DNA from: Alphaproteobacteria bacterium UBA6544
GTDB taxonomy: Bacteria > Pseudomonadota > Alphaproteobacteria > UBA8366
DNA: 19,883 bases
Direction: 5' to 3'
NCBI GenBank assembly: GCA_002434595.1
Contig: DJKK01000128.1
Location: forward strand, 7,231 to 27,113
A model generated the notes under the pieces. The model was given only the letters and a program-made list of their open reading frames with translations, was not told the origin of the DNA and made no database searches. Shown one piece after another: positions 1 to 7,713 of the stretch. Numbering within the stretch: position 1 is the first letter of the stretch; the number at the start of each line of letters is the position of its first letter. A program made the position numbers and the translations under genes.

Positions 1-224
1 AGCAGATGAGCGAGCCGAGTTGTCAGGACCCGGGTCTTTCCGGTCCCCGCGCCAGCAAGGACCAAGACAGGCCCATCCAGGGCCTCGACTGCGGCACGCT
101 GTGCCTCGTTCAGCGAATCGAGATACAACGGCGCCACGCCGGGGCCAGCAACTCCCGGCGAAACTGTTGAATCGTGTGGGTTTACGTCCGCATCAAGCGG
201 ATCGCCCTGAAGCGGATCGCTCAT
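1..224 (-). CDS. uvrD: UvrD/PcrA-type superfamily 1 DNA helicase, N-terminal fragment
   Basis: This is the 5' part of an ATP-dependent 3'-5' DNA helicase; the rest lies beyond the left edge. I translated the minus strand from the ATG at 224. After about 36 low-complexity residues comes the Q-motif (LNEAQRAAV) and then the Walker A loop AGAGTGKT followed by RVLTTRLAHLL, the signature start of helicase domain 1A in UvrD/PcrA/Rep. UvrD acts in nucleotide-excision and mismatch repair by displacing DNA or protein. The 36-residue leader before the Q-motif is longer than in E. coli UvrD, as is common in alphaproteobacteria. No other ATG, GTG or TTG lies in frame between this ATG and the upstream in-frame TGA, so the start is well fixed. 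No Shine-Dalgarno stands in front of it. Rep or PcrA naming cannot be excluded from 74 residues. Confidence 0.9.
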   Translation of the reverse strand, partial: MSDPLQGDPLDADVNPHDSTVSPGVAGPGVAPLYLDSLNEAQRAAVEALDGPVLVLAGAGTGKTRVLTTRLAHL

Positions 225-236
225 GATCCCATTATA
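225..236 (-). promoter_or_regulatory. -10 box placing the uvrD transcript start at its ATG (leaderless candidate)
   Basis: Reading the minus strand, a perfect TATAAT (236 to 231) is followed by GGGATC and then the ATG. With normal spacing, +1 would fall on or next to the A of the start codon, giving a leaderless mRNA, consistent with the missing ribosome-binding site. No good -35 hexamer is seen at 16-18 bp, so the assignment rests on the -10 alone. Confidence 0.45.
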
Positions 237-306
237 GCACCTTGGGCCAGAATACCATTGTGTTCACGATCTGGTGTGCAGGTCTGCCGGCAATGCGTAA
301 TTGGTA

Positions 307-312
307 TATAAT
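307..312 (+). promoter_or_regulatory. TATAAT -10 box upstream of a tiny ORF
   Basis: A perfect TATAAT stands 25 nt upstream of a short ORF with a Shine-Dalgarno. The hexamer 17 bp upstream is CTGCCG, only a 3/6 match to TTGACA. It points away from the uvrD -10 box, so the 70 bp between them could be a divergent promoter region. Confidence 0.35.
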
Positions 313-337
313 GATCACCCGACACGCGAGGTGCGTT

Positions 338-391
338 ATGACTCCAAGGTATTGGCGTTCCATCGTTCTGTTTGCGGCCACTGACGTCTAA
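338..391 (+). CDS. Putative 17-residue ORF
   Basis: ATG to TAA, 17 codons (MTPRYWRSIVLFAATDV), with GAGG seven bases before the ATG and a TATAAT box further upstream. The peptide is basic then hydrophobic, resembling the beginning of a signal peptide or a decayed gene start. No function is recognised. It could equally be chance, since ORFs this short occur often. Confidence 0.2.
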   Translation: MTPRYWRSIVLFAATDV

Positions 392-430
392 TTACAAGAC
401 CGTATAGTTCTGCGGCGTCGACGGGATTTC

Positions 431-567
431 CTATTCCGTCTTTAGGCGCAGTGCTTCCTTTGCCGCACCAGCCGCCACCGTTATGTCGTCCAGATTCTCC
501 AAATGTCTCGCCCCAACACGTCCGCCTTATTAAAATCTAGAACGAAGCGTATCAGAGTAAGAACCAT
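431..567 (-). pseudogene. Frameshifted small ORF remnant
   Basis: On the minus strand a frame starts at an ATG (567) and reads 28 codons, MVLTLIRFVLDFNKADVLGRDI then WRIWTT and stop (483-481). An overlapping frame reads LENLDDITVAAGAAKEALRLKTE to a stop at 433-431. One extra T in the TTT at about 500 would join them into one 45-residue protein with a helical acidic end. The second half looks protein-like rather than random. I do not recognise a family. It lies directly 3' of the thioesterase gene on the same strand. Either this is a decayed gene or a homopolymer error in the assembly. Confidence 0.35.
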
Positions 568-603
568 ATTCCGATCGCCAGGTTGTTTTCGCAGGCACAG
601 GTT

Positions 604-1101
604 TCAATGTGCTTTCTTCATCATTCCGATAAGTCGACCGACGCCTTCCGGATTCGGGAGCGTTGCGTGCGCGGCGCATACCTCGCTAACCCAGCTGGCA
701 ATCTCTCGCGACATCGGTCCAACGCGTCGGGTCCGCAGGTCAATGTGTAGTGATAGCAGTTCGTTGGTCGCCGCTAGGTAGCCCTTTTCGGCATGATACA
801 TTTCATGCCAAAAATGAATGCGTTTCTCGTCACAATTCAGAATGCGCGTGGTAAAGCGCAACGGGTCGCCTTCCTTCACTTCTTGGCGATAGGTGACATT
901 CATATCGGCAACAAAAGTGGTAGTATTTTCCTTGGCCTTGTAATCGTGCGTTAACCTCAGGTAGTCCAACATTGCGTCGGTCGCATGATCGAAAGCCAAT
1001 ACATAGAATGCCACATTCATATGGCCGTTATAGTCGATCCATTCTGGGCGGACGGTTTCCTCGTGGATCGCGAGCGGGGTGGGGATTTCTTTTGATGTCA
1101 T
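604..1101 (-). CDS. Hotdog-fold acyl-CoA thioesterase (4HBT-like)
   Basis: This 165-residue protein is a single hotdog-domain thioesterase. Residues around 18-28 read RPEWIDYNGHMN, matching the D-x-N-G-H-M/V-N active-site motif of the 4-hydroxybenzoyl-CoA thioesterase family, where the Asp is catalytic. The closest match I recall is the thioesterase found beside, or fused to, L-carnitine dehydrogenase, which hydrolyses betainyl-CoA. No carnitine dehydrogenase or beta-keto acid cleavage gene is in this window, so substrate assignment stays open. The family forms cytosolic dimers or tetramers and is about 140-165 residues long, so the gene looks complete. The ATG has no strong Shine-Dalgarno. 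It is divergent from the gene that follows. Confidence 0.85.
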   Translation of the reverse strand: MTSKEIPTPLAIHEETVRPEWIDYNGHMNVAFYVLAFDHATDAMLDYLRLTHDYKAKENTTTFVADMNVTYRQEVKEGDPLRFTTRILNCDEKRIHFWHEMYHAEKGYLAATNELLSLHIDLRTRRVGPMSREIASWVSEVCAAHATLPNPEGVGRLIGMMKKAH

Positions 1102-1148
1102 GGTGATGGACTTATTGCCAAACTTCGAAAATTAACAAAGGTGAGGAT

Positions 1149-1220
1149 ATGCTCAAGGGGTTTGGATTTCGAGCAGTGATTGTTCATACTGCCACAAGGG
1201 TATTTGCGCGCCGCTTATGA
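1149..1220 (+). CDS. Putative 23-residue upstream ORF
   Basis: ATG to TGA, 23 codons, basic and hydrophobic (MLKGFGFRAVIVHTATRVFA then RRL). It is preceded by AAAGGTGAGG, a very strong Shine-Dalgarno for so short a frame, and ends 15 nt before the ATG of the next gene, which has its own AAGGGGGAA site. The arrangement is that of a leader peptide or a small co-translated protein. I recognise no family. Confidence 0.35.
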   Translation: MLKGFGFRAVIVHTATRVFARRL

Positions 1221-1235
1221 CGGCAAGGGGGAAAT

Positions 1236-2942
1236 ATGTCGGAAAACGAAAGCCCATCGCCGACCGCTTCGTCGGCGCCTGCCGGGTTGCCCATTTTTGC
1301 TTGGGCTGGAGGAATTGTCGTTCTGGCGACACTCTCATTCGTATTGCTATACGCCTATGGCGATCCGAGACCTACCTCCGTTGATTCGACAAAGATTGTT
1401 GGCAGTCCGCAGACGATTCCGTCCGTTGTGCCCGGAAGAGAGTACTATCGTATCCGCGCGAAATATGAGCCGCTGCCCGCGCAAGGTGAGGCGGGTGACC
1501 CGATTGCCGGTCTATGGATTTCATTATTCGGAAATGCCGTGGCCGAGGCGGGCGCGGTGTCTGTCAAATTGCGTTTATCCCATCCTGGGGCTCTTAGTTT
1601 GGCTCGTGACGATGATGGTTACCTGCTACTTGATACAGGTACCGGCGCGTCATCGAATAGCGCGGCGACTCCGTTCATGATACGCCGACCGAACGAGCGG
1701 GTTGAGCTTCGGCTTGATATTTCACCGGCCGCTTCAGCGCCCGCGGGCGTATTAGCCAAATTGCTACGTGCCACCGGTAGCGATCGTCCCAAGTTTAGCG
1801 ACTGGATATCGGTCTTTTCAGACACATCTGTGGGTACCGCCAAGAAACTCGACGCGTCGAATTCAGTCTTAGCCGTGAGGGATTTCGGAGGGCGCGTGAT
1901 CGGTAGGGTGCGGATCGGTCTCGAAGCACTGGATACAGCCTTACTGACCGATTTTTATACCGGAGGCGAGTTCGAGAGATTGGTTGCAGACGGAGCATCG
2001 GTTGTTGACCGGCGTGAAGCGGTGATGGCGTTAATCGAGACACGTCTCGCGGCACCCGATTGGCCTGTTGATCTCAAAGATGCGCTCGTTGGCGCGCTAG
2101 GTAGTTTGAATTCCGATGCGAATTCCGTATCTGAAGCTGTTGGTTGCAGGTCGTTTTACGGTGAGTTATCGGAAAGGATAGACTTATCGAGAGGCGATGC
2201 TGCGGGGTTGACCTTTTTATTTCATTACCAGCCTGGCATGCGCATCGACCGTTCTGCCGCGGTCTGTGGTGATTTGACGATGATGTCGGCCCTAGATGCT
2301 ATTGGTGCAATTGCTGCAGCGGAACGCGCCAGTTCTGTTCAGACCGTGTCGACCCCCAAACAGGCAGGCCCCAAGCCCAAGCCGGGTACCGTTGGTCCAG
2401 CGGCGTCCGCCGGGCGGTATGTCTGTCTCGGTTTGAGCGGCACGCGTATCGCGCGTCATTGCGAGGCGCTGAATGACATCGCGCGCGAATGGCGGGCTGG
2501 CGTGAAGTTTCTGCGAATGACGGCATCACGTCGTCATATCGCGCCGCACGTTGGTCTTGAGGAGCCAACCCAAGATATGAACTATGCAGCTGTGCGGTTT
2601 AGCGACCGACGGCAATTGCTCATTCATGTTGCGTTTTCTCGAGTTGAGAATTTCGCCTGCTTTAGACTGACCCGAGAGAATCCGGCCTATTTTGAGGCTC
2701 TCCTCGTGATGAAAGAGACGGAGCAGGGTGGTCCACGCAGGCTGGATGTATTTGAGTTTGCTTTCGAGAGCGATGGTCGTATCGGACGCATCCGACGTCG
2801 AGCTGCGATGCCATCGGATGTCGAAGTGGCTATGCGCTTACCAAAGACATCTCGCTGCCGAACCGAGTTCTTAGGGGTAAAGGGAAATCAACTGCGGAGC
2901 CTTATGTCGGACTATTGGCATCTGTCGCGGGCGAGCGGTTAA
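1236..2942 (+). CDS. Uncharacterised membrane-anchored protein with six extracytoplasmic cysteines
   Basis: I do not recognise a family for this 568-residue protein. The start is set by AAGGGGGAA ending two bases before the ATG. A short Ser/Pro-rich N-terminus is followed by one membrane segment (about residues 17-41), so the bulk should lie in the periplasm. Residues 45-370 form a first domain with Trp/Gly-rich, beta-like sequence; residues 372-392 are a Pro/Lys/Gly-rich linker; residues 395-568 form a second domain. Exactly six cysteines occur (304, 344, 397, 409, 475, 541), all on the far side of the membrane segment, which suggests three disulfides. No catalytic motif or peptidoglycan-binding signature is visible. 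It stands alone, divergent from the thioesterase, with a small ORF in front of it. Function unknown. Confidence 0.8.
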   Translation: MSENESPSPTASSAPAGLPIFAWAGGIVVLATLSFVLLYAYGDPRPTSVDSTKIVGSPQTIPSVVPGREYYRIRAKYEPLPAQGEAGDPIAGLWISLFGNAVAEAGAVSVKLRLSHPGALSLARDDDGYLLLDTGTGASSNSAATPFMIRRPNERVELRLDISPAASAPAGVLAKLLRATGSDRPKFSDWISVFSDTSVGTAKKLDASNSVLAVRDFGGRVIGRVRIGLEALDTALLTDFYTGGEFERLVADGASVVDRREAVMALIETRLAAPDWPVDLKDALVGALGSLNSDANSVSEAVGCRSFYGELSERIDLSRGDAAGLTFLFHYQPGMRIDRSAAVCGDLTMMSALDAIGAIAAAERASSVQTVSTPKQAGPKPKPGTVGPAASAGRYVCLGLSGTRIARHCEALNDIAREWRAGVKFLRMTASRRHIAPHVGLEEPTQDMNYAAVRFSDRRQLLIHVAFSRVENFACFRLTRENPAYFEALLVMKETEQGGPRRLDVFEFAFESDGRIGRIRRRAAMPSDVEVAMRLPKTSRCRTEFLGVKGNQLRSLMSDYWHLSRASG

Positions 2943-2976
2943 AGGTTGCGTATTGCATATCCATAACCTTCAAATC

Positions 2977-2992
2977 CAATTGCTGGCAATTG
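2977..2992. promoter_or_regulatory. 16-bp inverted repeat upstream of the amidotransferase gene
   Basis: CAATTGC-TG-GCAATTG is a perfect 7-bp-arm inverted repeat with a 2-bp centre, 43 nt before the ATG of the amidotransferase. Size and place suit a dimeric repressor or activator site. No T-run follows, so it is not a terminator for the preceding gene. Confidence 0.4.
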
Positions 2993-3035
2993 CCTCCGAT
3001 GTCGTCCTGGACGTTTGCTACAAGGTAGGCACAGT

Positions 3036-3773
3036 ATGAAAGGACCGCGGCAGGCTTTGTTTGTCGTGCATAAGGATGACTCGGACCCCGCGCGCGTTGG
3101 CGCGATTTTATCTGAATACGGCTTTCGCATTGATCGGCGATGTCCTAACCACGGTGACCCGTTGCCATCGTCGATGGCGGAGCATGACGTGGTCGTTTTC
3201 TTTGGTGGCCCCCAAAGTGCTAACGATGCGGAAACCGCGGATGCGCCAGGATTAAGAGCTGAGCTCGAATTGATACCTGTTGTGCTGGATGCAGGTACGC
3301 CATTTCTGGGTATTTGCTTGGGCGCCCAGTTGCTGGCGAAAGCGCTTGGCGCACGGGTAGATACCCACCCAGATGGATGGATCGAGGCTGGTTACTACCA
3401 GGTAAGGCCGACTTTGGAAGGCCGGCAATATTTCGATGGTCCGATCGAATTCTATCAATGGCATCGCGAAGGTTTTGATGTGCCATCGGGCGCAAAACTG
3501 CTGGCAGAAGGTGATATCTTCTCCAATCAGGCCTTCAAATACGGTGACAATGCGTATGCATTGCAATTCCACCCTGAGGTTATGGAACACACCATTCAAA
3601 AATGGACATGCGGCAGCGTAAATCGATTGCAAATGCCTGGAGCTCAGTTACGCGAGGCTCATTTTGACGGTTTTCGCAAGTACGATGGCGCCGTAGACAA
3701 ATGGACCAAACGTTTCTTGGCGCGAATCTTACTAGAACGGTTCGAGGCTATGGCCGCGGACGTCGCCGATTAA
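3036..3773 (+). CDS. Class I glutamine amidotransferase (GMP-synthase-like)
   Basis: This 245-residue protein is a stand-alone class I glutamine amidotransferase of the GuaA-glutaminase-like type. The nucleophile sits in GICLGAQ (Cys94), and the His/Glu of the triad in QFHPEV (His179, Glu181). FFGGPQSAND near residue 55 is the usual oxyanion-side loop. Such proteins hydrolyse glutamine and pass ammonia to a partner, or act as gamma-glutamyl hydrolases; the acceptor here is unknown and no synthetase is next door. I chose the ATG at 3036 over an in-frame TTG at 3015 because AAGGTAGG lies five to eight bases upstream of the ATG. The triad is complete, so the enzyme should be active. The C-terminal 55 residues are helical and charged. 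Confidence 0.88.
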   Translation: MKGPRQALFVVHKDDSDPARVGAILSEYGFRIDRRCPNHGDPLPSSMAEHDVVVFFGGPQSANDAETADAPGLRAELELIPVVLDAGTPFLGICLGAQLLAKALGARVDTHPDGWIEAGYYQVRPTLEGRQYFDGPIEFYQWHREGFDVPSGAKLLAEGDIFSNQAFKYGDNAYALQFHPEVMEHTIQKWTCGSVNRLQMPGAQLREAHFDGFRKYDGAVDKWTKRFLARILLERFEAMAADVAD

Positions 3774-3798
3774 GATGTGGCTACGCTTACCCGCCGAG

Positions 3799-3975
3799 CT
3801 ATAACTCGGACGAACGTTCCTCAAATCCCGATAAGGCTTCCCCCACCCGTTTATAGGCGTCGCGCCAACGTTTCTGCTGTGTCTCGATCGCAATTGGCGT
3901 TTCCTCGCCGGAAGATGGAAACGTTTGTCGCCGAATTTGCTACGGCCTTGTTGTGGTTTCGGGCCGTCGCGCCAT
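3799..3975 (-). pseudogene. Small ORF interrupted by an in-frame amber codon
   Basis: On the minus strand an ATG at 3975 opens MARRPETTTRP, then TAG (3942-3940), then 46 further codons in the same frame to a TAG at 3801-3799. The segment after the amber, ending in ETQQKRWRDAYKRVGEAL and SGFEERSSEL, is charged, helical and coding-like. It occupies most of the gap between the amidotransferase and metH, directly 3' of metH on the same strand. It may be a recently inactivated gene, a gene with another start, or a chance open frame. No family recognised. Confidence 0.35.
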
Positions 3976-3998
3976 CGCAGTCTAGCTGAACGAGATTG

Positions 3999-6900
3999 CT
4001 AAGGGGTGTATCCCAGGTTGGGGGCGAGCCACCGTTCCGCGGTCTCAATGTCTACCTGCCGGCGCGCTGCATAGTCGGTAACCTGATCTTTGCCGATTCG
4101 GCCGACGCCAAAATATCTAGCTTCTGGATGCGAGAGATAGAAACCCGACACGGCTGCCGTTGGGAGCATGGCAAAATTTTCCGTCAGTTCGATACCTGTG
4201 TTTGCCGGCGCCGAGAGTAATTCGAATAGGATTTTCTTTTCGGAATGGTCCGGGCAGGCAGGATAACCGGGCGCCGGCCTTATCCCTCGATAGTTTTCGG
4301 CGATAAGTTCCGCGTTTGTGAGCGTCTCGCCTTCCGCGTAGCCCCAATACTCTTTGCGCACTTGTTCATGCATCTGTTCCGCAAAGGCTTCGGCCAGCCG
4401 ATCTGCCAGCGCTTTTAACAGAATGTCGTTGTAGTCATCGTGATTAGAACGAAAAGTCTCAAGGTGCTTTTCGATACCGAGGCCCGCCGTGACCGCAAAT
4501 CCGCCGATATAGTCGGCAACACCCGTGTCTGCTGGTGCAATGAAGTCCGCGAGGCACGAATTTGCACTGTCTTCACGTTTCTTCATTTGTTGACGCAAGA
4601 AGTGAAAACGGGTCAAGACGTCTTGACGTTGGTCGTTCGAATAAACCACGACATCATCGCCCACGGCGTTGGCAGGAAATAAGCCTATTACGGCGCGTGC
4701 TTGGAGCCATCCTTCCTCTACAATTCGCTTCAGCAATTCGTGCGCGTCTTCGAAAAGCCGCTTTGCGGCCTCGCCGACAACATCGTCTTCCAAGATTGCA
4801 GGATACGTACCGGCGAGTTCCCATGTCCGGAAGAAAGGAGTCCAATCGATACGGGCAACCAACGCGTCCAGTGGGAAATTCATGAACGATCGAGTTCCTA
4901 GGAATTGCGGCTTAGGCGGCGAATATCCTGCCCAATCCAGCGCGTGTCCGAAATCGCGGGCTTCGGCAATCGGGAGGCGCTCGCTCCGGGCGGATTTGCC
5001 GGCATGGTTCGTGCGGAGTTTCTCGTATTCGTCGCTTGTTCGCTCGATCAGGGAGGTCCGTTGCGTGTCGCTGACCAGTCCGCCGGCGACGCCCACCGCG
5101 CGAGATGCGTCAACGACATGCATCGTTGGTCCTGAATAGTTGGGTGCAATTTTGACGGCCGTGTGAACCTTCGATGTCGTTGCGCCGCCGATCAGCAAGG
5201 GTAATGTTAATCCGGCACGGTCCATTTCCGACGCAACAGTGGACATTTCTTCCAGGGACGGAGTAATCAGCCCTGAAAGTCCGATCATATCCGCCTTTTC
5301 CTCTTTCGCCGTTTCAATAATCTTCGAGTACGGCACCATTACACCAAGATCCACGACCTCGAAGTTATTGCACCCAAGGACGACACCCACGATATTCTTG
5401 CCGATGTCGTGAACGTCGCCTTTGACGGTAGCCATGATAATTCGGCCTTTGGGGCCAGAAGCCTCGTCTTTTGCTGCCTCTATGAAGGGTTGTAGGTGCG
5501 CTACCGCCTGCTTCATCACACGGGCGCTTTTGACCACCTGTGGCAAGAACATTTGGCCGGAACCGAAAAGGTCGCCGACCACGTTCATACCATCCATGAG
5601 CGGCCCTTCGATGACTTGAATCGGGCGTTCGGCTGCTTGGCGGGCCTCCTCTGTATCCTCGATGATGAAGTCCGTGATGCCTTCGACCAGTGCGTGTTCG
5701 AGGCGTTTTTCAACAGTTGCCTCACGCCATGAAAGGTCTACGGTTCGTTTCTTTGCCGCTCCCTTAAAGCCATCTGCGACTTCCAACAATCGATCCGTCG
5801 TGTCAGGATGACGATTCAGGACGACGTCCTCGACCGGCGTGCGAAGGTCTGGCGGGATGTCTGCGTATACCGCCAGTTGTCCCGCATTTACGATCGCCAT
5901 ATCGAGTCCCGCTCGCACCGCGTGATACAGGAAAACTGAATGCATCGCTTCCCGGACCGTGTCGTTGCCGCGGAATGAGAAGGAGAGATTCGACAATCCG
6001 CCAGAGACCTTTGCACCGGGAAGGGTCTTCTTGATTTCTCTGCACGCCTCGATGAACGCGACACCGTAATCGTCGTGCTCCTCGATACCAGTCGCGACCG
6101 CGAAGATATTCGGATCGAAAATGATGTCGTCGGCGGGGAAGTTGATATCTTCCGTCAGAATGCGGTAGGCGCGGCTGCAAATTTCGACTTTTCGTTCGAC
6201 TGTATCCGCTTGTCCGCTTTCATCGAAGGCCATCACGACGACCGCGGCGCCATAACGCATGACTTCGCGCGCTTGTTCGCGAAACGCGTCTTCGCCTTCC
6301 TTCAGGCTAATCGAGTTAACGACAGCTTTACCTTGTACGCATTTTAATCCTGCTTCGATTACCGACCACTTGGAGCTGTCGATCATAATGGGAACACGGC
6401 TTATTGCAGGTTCCGATGCGACCAGCTTCAGGAATGTCTCCATTGCCAGCTCGGAATCGAGCATTGCTTCATCCATGTTGACATCGATAATCTGAGCGCC
6501 GTTCGCAACTTGTTGGCGTGCAACGTCGAGGGCGGCTTCATAGTCCCCCTCAAGGATGAGTTTTCTGAAGCGTGCCGAGCCTGCGACGTTGGTTCTTTCG
6601 CCAATATTGACGAAGCCGGTAACGTCGTTGAAGTGCAGCGGCTCGAGGCCGGAAAGCGTGCAGAAAGGGGCGGGCTCCGCGGCTTGTCGCGGCGGTACGG
6701 CCGCCAAAGTATCCGCGATGGCGGCGATGTGGTCCGGCGTGGTGCCGCAGCAGCCCCCGGCAAGATTGAGAAAACCGCTCTCCGCGAACTCGCCGATGCA
6801 TGTCGCCAACTCTTCCGGTGTGTCGTCGTATTCTCCAAATTCGTTTGGCAAACCGGCGTTTGGGTAAATACTGACGGGTATATCCGCGATCCGTGAAATC

Positions 6901-7697
6901 TCCTGGATGTATGGGCGGAGGTCTTCCGCTCCCAGAGCGCAATTGAAGCCTACCGAAATCGGATTGGCGTGGCGTATAGATGCCCAAAATGCTTCTGCAG
7001 TTTGACCGGATAGCGTGCGACCGGAGGCGTCGGTGATCGTCCCGGAAATCATTACGGGAAGGCGTTGACCTGTCTCTAGAAAGTGTCGTTCGGCAGCGTA
7101 GATCGCAGCCTTGCTGTTCAGTGTGTCGAATATCGTCTCTATGAGAAGGATATCGGCGCCGCCGTCGACTAGGCCCCGGATTGCCTCGTTATAGGCATCG
7201 GCGAGTTCATCGAAGCTCACATTACGATTGCCTGGATCATTGACGTCCGGTGATATTGAGGCCGTTCTGTTCGTTGGGCCGAGGGCACCGGCTACAAATC
7301 GCGGCTTATCAGCTGTTTCAAATTCGGCGGCGGCCAGTTGCGCGATTTCCGCAGCGCGGCGGTTTATTTCGTAAGTAAGGGCGCCAGTTCCGTAGTCCGA
7401 CTGAGAAATAGAAGTCGCGTTGAATGTGTTGGTCTCGATAATATCCGCGCCGGCGCGCAGGAAACTCAGATGGATATCTTTTATGATGTCCGGCTGCGTC
7501 AAAGCCAGGATGTCGTTGTTGCCTTTAAGATCCTGATTATGGTCGCGAAGTCGGTCGCCTCGGAAACTGGCCTCATCCAGGTGGTAGTCCTGGATCATTG
7601 TCCCCGTTGCACCGTCGAGAATGAGGATGCGTTGGTCGAGTTGGTACTGCAGCGCGGCGATGCGGCCGTTCGATTTGCCGGTTCCGTTGAGAGGCAT
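3999..7697 (-). CDS. metH: Cobalamin-dependent methionine synthase MetH
   Basis: The enzyme moves the methyl group of 5-methyl-THF through cobalamin to homocysteine, giving methionine and THF. The 1232 residues cover all four modules of E. coli MetH (1227 aa). The homocysteine domain has LDGATGTMIQ at 27-36 and zinc ligands Cys253 and Cys316/Cys317 (GFNCALG, GGCCGTT). The pterin domain follows (NIGERTN at 364). The cap and B12 domain carry DVHDIGKNIVG at 761, with His763 as lower cobalt ligand. The reactivation domain carries RPAPGYPACPDH at 1140, which binds SAM. I chose the ATG at 7697 because an AAGGA lies ten bases upstream and the longer frame would run 62 nt into metF. It is 16 nt after metF and certainly co-transcribed. 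Confidence 0.98.
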   Translation of the reverse strand: MPLNGTGKSNGRIAALQYQLDQRILILDGATGTMIQDYHLDEASFRGDRLRDHNQDLKGNNDILALTQPDIIKDIHLSFLRAGADIIETNTFNATSISQSDYGTGALTYEINRRAAEIAQLAAAEFETADKPRFVAGALGPTNRTASISPDVNDPGNRNVSFDELADAYNEAIRGLVDGGADILLIETIFDTLNSKAAIYAAERHFLETGQRLPVMISGTITDASGRTLSGQTAEAFWASIRHANPISVGFNCALGAEDLRPYIQEISRIADIPVSIYPNAGLPNEFGEYDDTPEELATCIGEFAESGFLNLAGGCCGTTPDHIAAIADTLAAVPPRQAAEPAPFCTLSGLEPLHFNDVTGFVNIGERTNVAGSARFRKLILEGDYEAALDVARQQVANGAQIIDVNMDEAMLDSELAMETFLKLVASEPAISRVPIMIDSSKWSVIEAGLKCVQGKAVVNSISLKEGEDAFREQAREVMRYGAAVVVMAFDESGQADTVERKVEICSRAYRILTEDINFPADDIIFDPNIFAVATGIEEHDDYGVAFIEACREIKKTLPGAKVSGGLSNLSFSFRGNDTVREAMHSVFLYHAVRAGLDMAIVNAGQLAVYADIPPDLRTPVEDVVLNRHPDTTDRLLEVADGFKGAAKKRTVDLSWREATVEKRLEHALVEGITDFIIEDTEEARQAAERPIQVIEGPLMDGMNVVGDLFGSGQMFLPQVVKSARVMKQAVAHLQPFIEAAKDEASGPKGRIIMATVKGDVHDIGKNIVGVVLGCNNFEVVDLGVMVPYSKIIETAKEEKADMIGLSGLITPSLEEMSTVASEMDRAGLTLPLLIGGATTSKVHTAVKIAPNYSGPTMHVVDASRAVGVAGGLVSDTQRTSLIERTSDEYEKLRTNHAGKSARSERLPIAEARDFGHALDWAGYSPPKPQFLGTRSFMNFPLDALVARIDWTPFFRTWELAGTYPAILEDDVVGEAAKRLFEDAHELLKRIVEEGWLQARAVIGLFPANAVGDDVVVYSNDQRQDVLTRFHFLRQQMKKREDSANSCLADFIAPADTGVADYIGGFAVTAGLGIEKHLETFRSNHDDYNDILLKALADRLAEAFAEQMHEQVRKEYWGYAEGETLTNAELIAENYRGIRPAPGYPACPDHSEKKILFELLSAPANTGIELTENFAMLPTAAVSGFYLSHPEARYFGVGRIGKDQVTDYAARRQVDIETAERWLAPNLGYTP

Positions 7698-7713
7698 TGG
7701 CTCTGTGTCCTTT

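Noticed and set aside
1180..1680. Long plus-strand frame overlapping the start of the unknown membrane protein
   Set aside because: It is a shadow in another frame, Arg/Cys-rich without motifs, and the 568-codon frame has the ribosome-binding site.
2942..2970. AAGGTT/AACCTT hairpin as terminator of the unknown membrane-protein gene
   Set aside because: Arms are 6 bp with a 17-nt loop and no following T-run; too weak.
3015..3035. TTG start extending the amidotransferase by seven residues
   Set aside because: The ATG at 3036 has a well-spaced AAGGTAGG, and the extra residues are not typical of the family.
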